Source of the DNA: Orthonyx spaldingii
Lineage: Eukaryota; Chordata; Aves; Passeriformes; Orthonychidae
Direction: 5' to 3'
Assembly: GCA_013397795.1 (NCBI GenBank)
Contig: VZTJ01003574.1
Location: 1,802,044 to 1,866,043, forward strand
DNA length: 64,000 nt
The notes below the pieces were generated by a model. The model saw only the letters and a list, made by a program, of their open reading frames with translations, made no database searches and was not told the origin of the DNA. Below are positions 61,001 to 64,000 of the stretch, piece by piece. Positions within the stretch are counted from its first letter, which is position 1, and each line of letters opens with the position of its first letter. The position numbers were made by a program, and so were the translations under genes.

Positions 61001-64000
61001 CACTGACCTGCCAGAGGATTGTGGAGTTTGGATGCAGCTCTGTGCTTGTATTCCTCAGTAGCTCTGGGGACTGTTTCCTCACCCCTCAGTCATCAGCCTC
61101 GTGTTTCATGGGCCAAGGGTTACACGTGAACCAGGGTCTAGGTGTGTTTTGATGCTCACAGCAAAGACTCAGTGTATATTACTGGCATGTGCCACGTGCA
61201 ATTAATTTCCTGAAACAATGGAAGCACCTACTGTCTCAAGTATTTTTGCCACTATTGAAACATTAAACCACTTTGTGCAACAGTTGCTGTTTGCTGTAGC
61301 TGGTAATTCCCGACTCCAAAGACACCTAGGCAGCAGCAGCCTGGTACCAAGGGTGTGCTCAGATCTGCAGCCATGGCCTTTGGCATCAGAAAAGATAAAA
61401 CAACGTTCAGGAGCTGCCTGAATCAGTTGGGCAGTGCTGCCTGGTGTTTTGTACAGGCCACAGGAGACCAGGAAGGCAGGAAGGAATCTCACAGGCTGAG
61501 GTTGTCATCTTTCCTTTCGAGAGTTTAGAGCCCACAGTGACCATAAGCAGGCTTCAGTGGGCTCTCTCAGGAGCTTCCAGATTGAGGAAGAATATCAATT
61601 TCCCCCTGATTTCCTGAGGGAATTCAGAGTCTCTGCTGGCCTGAAGTGTTGAGAGAGGCTGTTGGACATGTGCTGTCTGTTATTTGAACTTGGACACTTG
61701 GGATTTATGTGCAAATGGTACAACTTGTCACTGGGGTGAGGTCAGGATTTCAGAAATGGATGGTATGGCTGGTCCTGTGGTAGCTGGTGTTCAGAATTTG
61801 TCTGTGGCCGGTTGCTGAGATCCTCTCCAGCCTCGTGGCAGGAAGAACAACTCCAGCTCTTCCTGTCTGACATGTAAATATGCATGTGGGAGTTCAGTTA
61901 ATTCAGGCACCCTTTGGAGGTCTCAGCTTGTGTGGGTGAGGCCACTGCTGAGATGGATGAAGCTGTGGCCCATCAGATCCTCTCACTGCATCCCCTGCTG
62001 AAGGCCAGTCAGCCCCAGCAGGGAAGGGAAGGACACATGGCTGGGGAAGTTTTGGCCCAAAGTTTTTTTTAATGTCTCCAGCTTTTCTCTAATCCCCAAG
62101 CCAAGAAACTAACTGAACTTTCAGCCTCTTAATATGAGTGGAGAGCATCCTGAAAATAATTGCTGCAAACAAAATTAATCTGGCCCTGCCTGCAGAACAC
62201 CCCTGAAGGATTGTCTCCAAAGTGCTTGGAGTTAGATAAGAAATAAGCTCCCTTTAGTGATGCGTGTGCTTTCTAAATAAACTCCTTTTAAACAGACTTG
62301 CTGTTTAAATCTGTTTATTTACTGTGGCACATTGTGCAGATTATGTTTTAAGGAGCTCAGCAACCAACATCAGAGCTTTTACATAAGTGAGATCTGAGGA
62401 AAAATGGGAGTGAGATTTCAAATATCCCATTAATCTTTTCACTTTAGGTCTGAGCCAGCTTCAGATTGCACCGAGCTGCTGCCAAGTGTGAGTGAGTTTT
62501 CATCCAAATAAAGGAGACTTGGCAGGTCTGAGCTGAGGCTTTGTTTCCAGGAGAGTTTTGAGGAGAGGGGGATGGAGTGGTGGTGGAGGCTCTGCCGAAG
62601 CCGTGAGGGCTCCATGACTGCCGTGTGCCGGGCGGCCCCAGCTGCACACGCTGAAGACACTCCTGGTTTTCACGTTTCTTTGCTTACGTTTTCAATCTGT
62701 GTTTGCAGAGGTGGCTGTTAAAATGTTTGTGCATGGGAGCCTGGAGTTGGATGTGACTTGATCCCACACACGTGCAATTCAGCTTCCACCAGTCATTGGG
62801 ATTTAGGGCTCTGCGCTAAGGCTTTACCCCAATGGCAACTGCAGGGTTTTGCTGCTTTTGGATCAAGTTCTGCTCCTGTCCACTTGCAGTGGACCTGAGT
62901 TCTTTATATTGTTCTTCTGTGATGTGAAGCTAGAGGGGTTAGAAGGGAATAACTGGAACCACAAACTGTAAATAAAAATAACTGAGCGTGGTGCTGGCAG
63001 TGCTGCGGCCATCAGGGCGTTGTGAGGAGCCGAGGGGAGGCCTCTGGGCAAGGCGATGGGTGCAGCTGCAGTCTCACAGCCTACCCAAAAAACAGGCCTC
63101 TTTGGTTCTGCCTTTCATTGCTGAGGTTGTGGATGGAGTCAAGCCTCCCCACTTCACAGAGGGCAAGCAGGAGCTGTCTGGAGGGACAAGCTCTTGAGAT
63201 TCTGCTGAGGGAGAGGGAGCTCCCTCCATCCAGCATGTTACCAGCTCAGGATCTGTGCGTGAAATAACCCTGCAAATCCCTCCTGCAGTCTGCCTGCTTG
63301 TGTCCCCACAATCAGCTGTTTGCAGAATCTTCCCAAACACTCTTTCCTTGAATTTTCCTTGAAAGAGTGACTTTATGACAGCAGAAGTGAGGAGGCCATG
63401 GCTTCTCATGCCTCCTGCAGACATAAATCAGGATATCTGTTGCACAGTGTGAGCATTAGCCAGCCTTGCCAGGATTCCAGGTATTAGTCTGGAATTATTT
63501 GGCTGTGATCTGAGTGATGACATACACCTAAGAACTCATTTGGTGCAAAGCACTTACTGCTTCTGGGGGCTTTGGAGTGTTTGTGTCACTTCTTGCAGAA
63601 TCCAAGGATGAAACATGAAAATTTTTTGAGTTTTACCAGTCCTCATTCTTCCTCCCCTGTCATGCCTTTCCCACTCCAATGAATGTTTTCAGTGTGACTA
63701 TAGGCACTGTGAGTAAAGACAGTAATTGAAGAATTCCCTAGAAAACACTTGTACTTTTGGCAGACACAGTTTTTTTTCTTAACATCTTGAAGGCTCCACT
63801 GCCTGGAAAGCAGTTCTTGGTGCCTCTGCTGTGTGTTCACACCATGACTGCTGCCCTCAGCCTGGCTGCTGACTTTGCTAAGCTAAAGCATTAAAATAAG
63901 ATAAATAGTTTGGTGCCCACAGGCCTTTTTCTCTCAACAGCATCTGCTTGATTTTAACATGGTCCAAACTTCTTCAAGACACAGTAAAATTATGTAGCTG
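58067..64000. other. Right-end DNA, mostly non-coding
   Basis: Apart from the 60589 candidate and a possible short piece at 62448-62511 (good acceptor, stop codon overlapping AATAAA at 62507-62512), no exon is supported. Two small CpG-containing patches occur at 62.58-62.65 kb and 63.00-63.06 kb, too short to be called CpG islands. The longest open frame of the window (58343-58882, GTG start) has no gene-like context. Confidence 0.35.
60589..60652 (+). CDS. Isolated candidate exon
   Basis: It has a good acceptor (gcctttctgtctgcag) and donor (ACTG followed by gtaaaa). In phase 0 it reads EGGTVLYALNLKAKGPSKKV then T plus one base, strand-like at first and lysine-rich later. A second frame is open too and could join a stop-containing piece after the acceptor at 62447. 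The frame is therefore undecided and the call remains weak. Confidence 0.3.

Noticed and set aside
1..64000. Prokaryotic-type systems (CRISPR arrays, operons, insertion sequences, toxin-antitoxin pairs) and tRNA or rRNA genes
   Set aside because: No regularly spaced repeats, no tightly packed long open frames with ribosome binding sites, and no recognisable structural RNA were seen.

Overview
This window is vertebrate nuclear DNA and most likely avian. It is moderately AT-rich and almost entirely non-coding, with very few interspersed repeats. I see one short CR1-like retroposon fragment and several T-rich or GGTTTT-type simple tracts of the kind common in bird introns. Open frames are short and scattered, and there is no bacterial-style operon packing. 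Nothing indicates a CRISPR array, phage, insertion sequence or other prokaryotic system. CpG is scarce and no CpG-island promoter is visible.

The best-supported gene lies on the + strand in the first ~22 kb. It enters from beyond the left edge, so its 5' part is missing. Reading acceptor/donor pairs with an open frame between them gives candidate exons at 946-1105, 2929-2960, 3025-3188, 8182-8269, 15258-15288, 17314-17393, 18248-18336, 19368-19399, 21174-21228 and 21714-21816. The last ends in TAG. Within 2929-8269, and again within 15258-21816, the splice phases join without a break, which is the main evidence that these are real. The encoded pieces look like a soluble, helix-rich protein: leucine-rich amphipathic stretches, then a charged Lys/Glu linker, then a hydrophobic C-terminal helix. 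I do not recognise the family and give no gene symbol. At least one exon between 8270 and 15257 is unassigned, because the phases there do not meet; several weak candidates are listed.

From about 21.8 to 64 kb I see no convincing gene body. Three short segments with excellent splice sites (22929-23057, 23369-23493, 24152-24195) do not share a reading frame and may be exons of a non-coding transcript. Isolated, protein-like candidate exons occur at 32118-32188, 34880-34968, 57966-58066 and 60589-60652, all at low confidence. The rest is intergenic or intronic. It includes AT-rich blocks dense in TAATTA/ATTA-type motifs (about 31.2-31.4, 33.35-33.70 and 41.14-41.54 kb) and a mixed block at 29.34-29.48 kb, which resemble conserved regulatory elements. 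It also contains small tandem duplications, homopolymer tracts and one ambiguous base at 43863.

All exon calls are manual readings of splice consensus plus open frame, without alignment or RNA evidence. In 64 kb many decoy AG...GT pairs have an open frame by chance, so isolated calls are weak and only the phase-consistent chains deserve moderate trust. I found no clearly novel biological system. The unrecognised multi-exon gene is the most interesting content.
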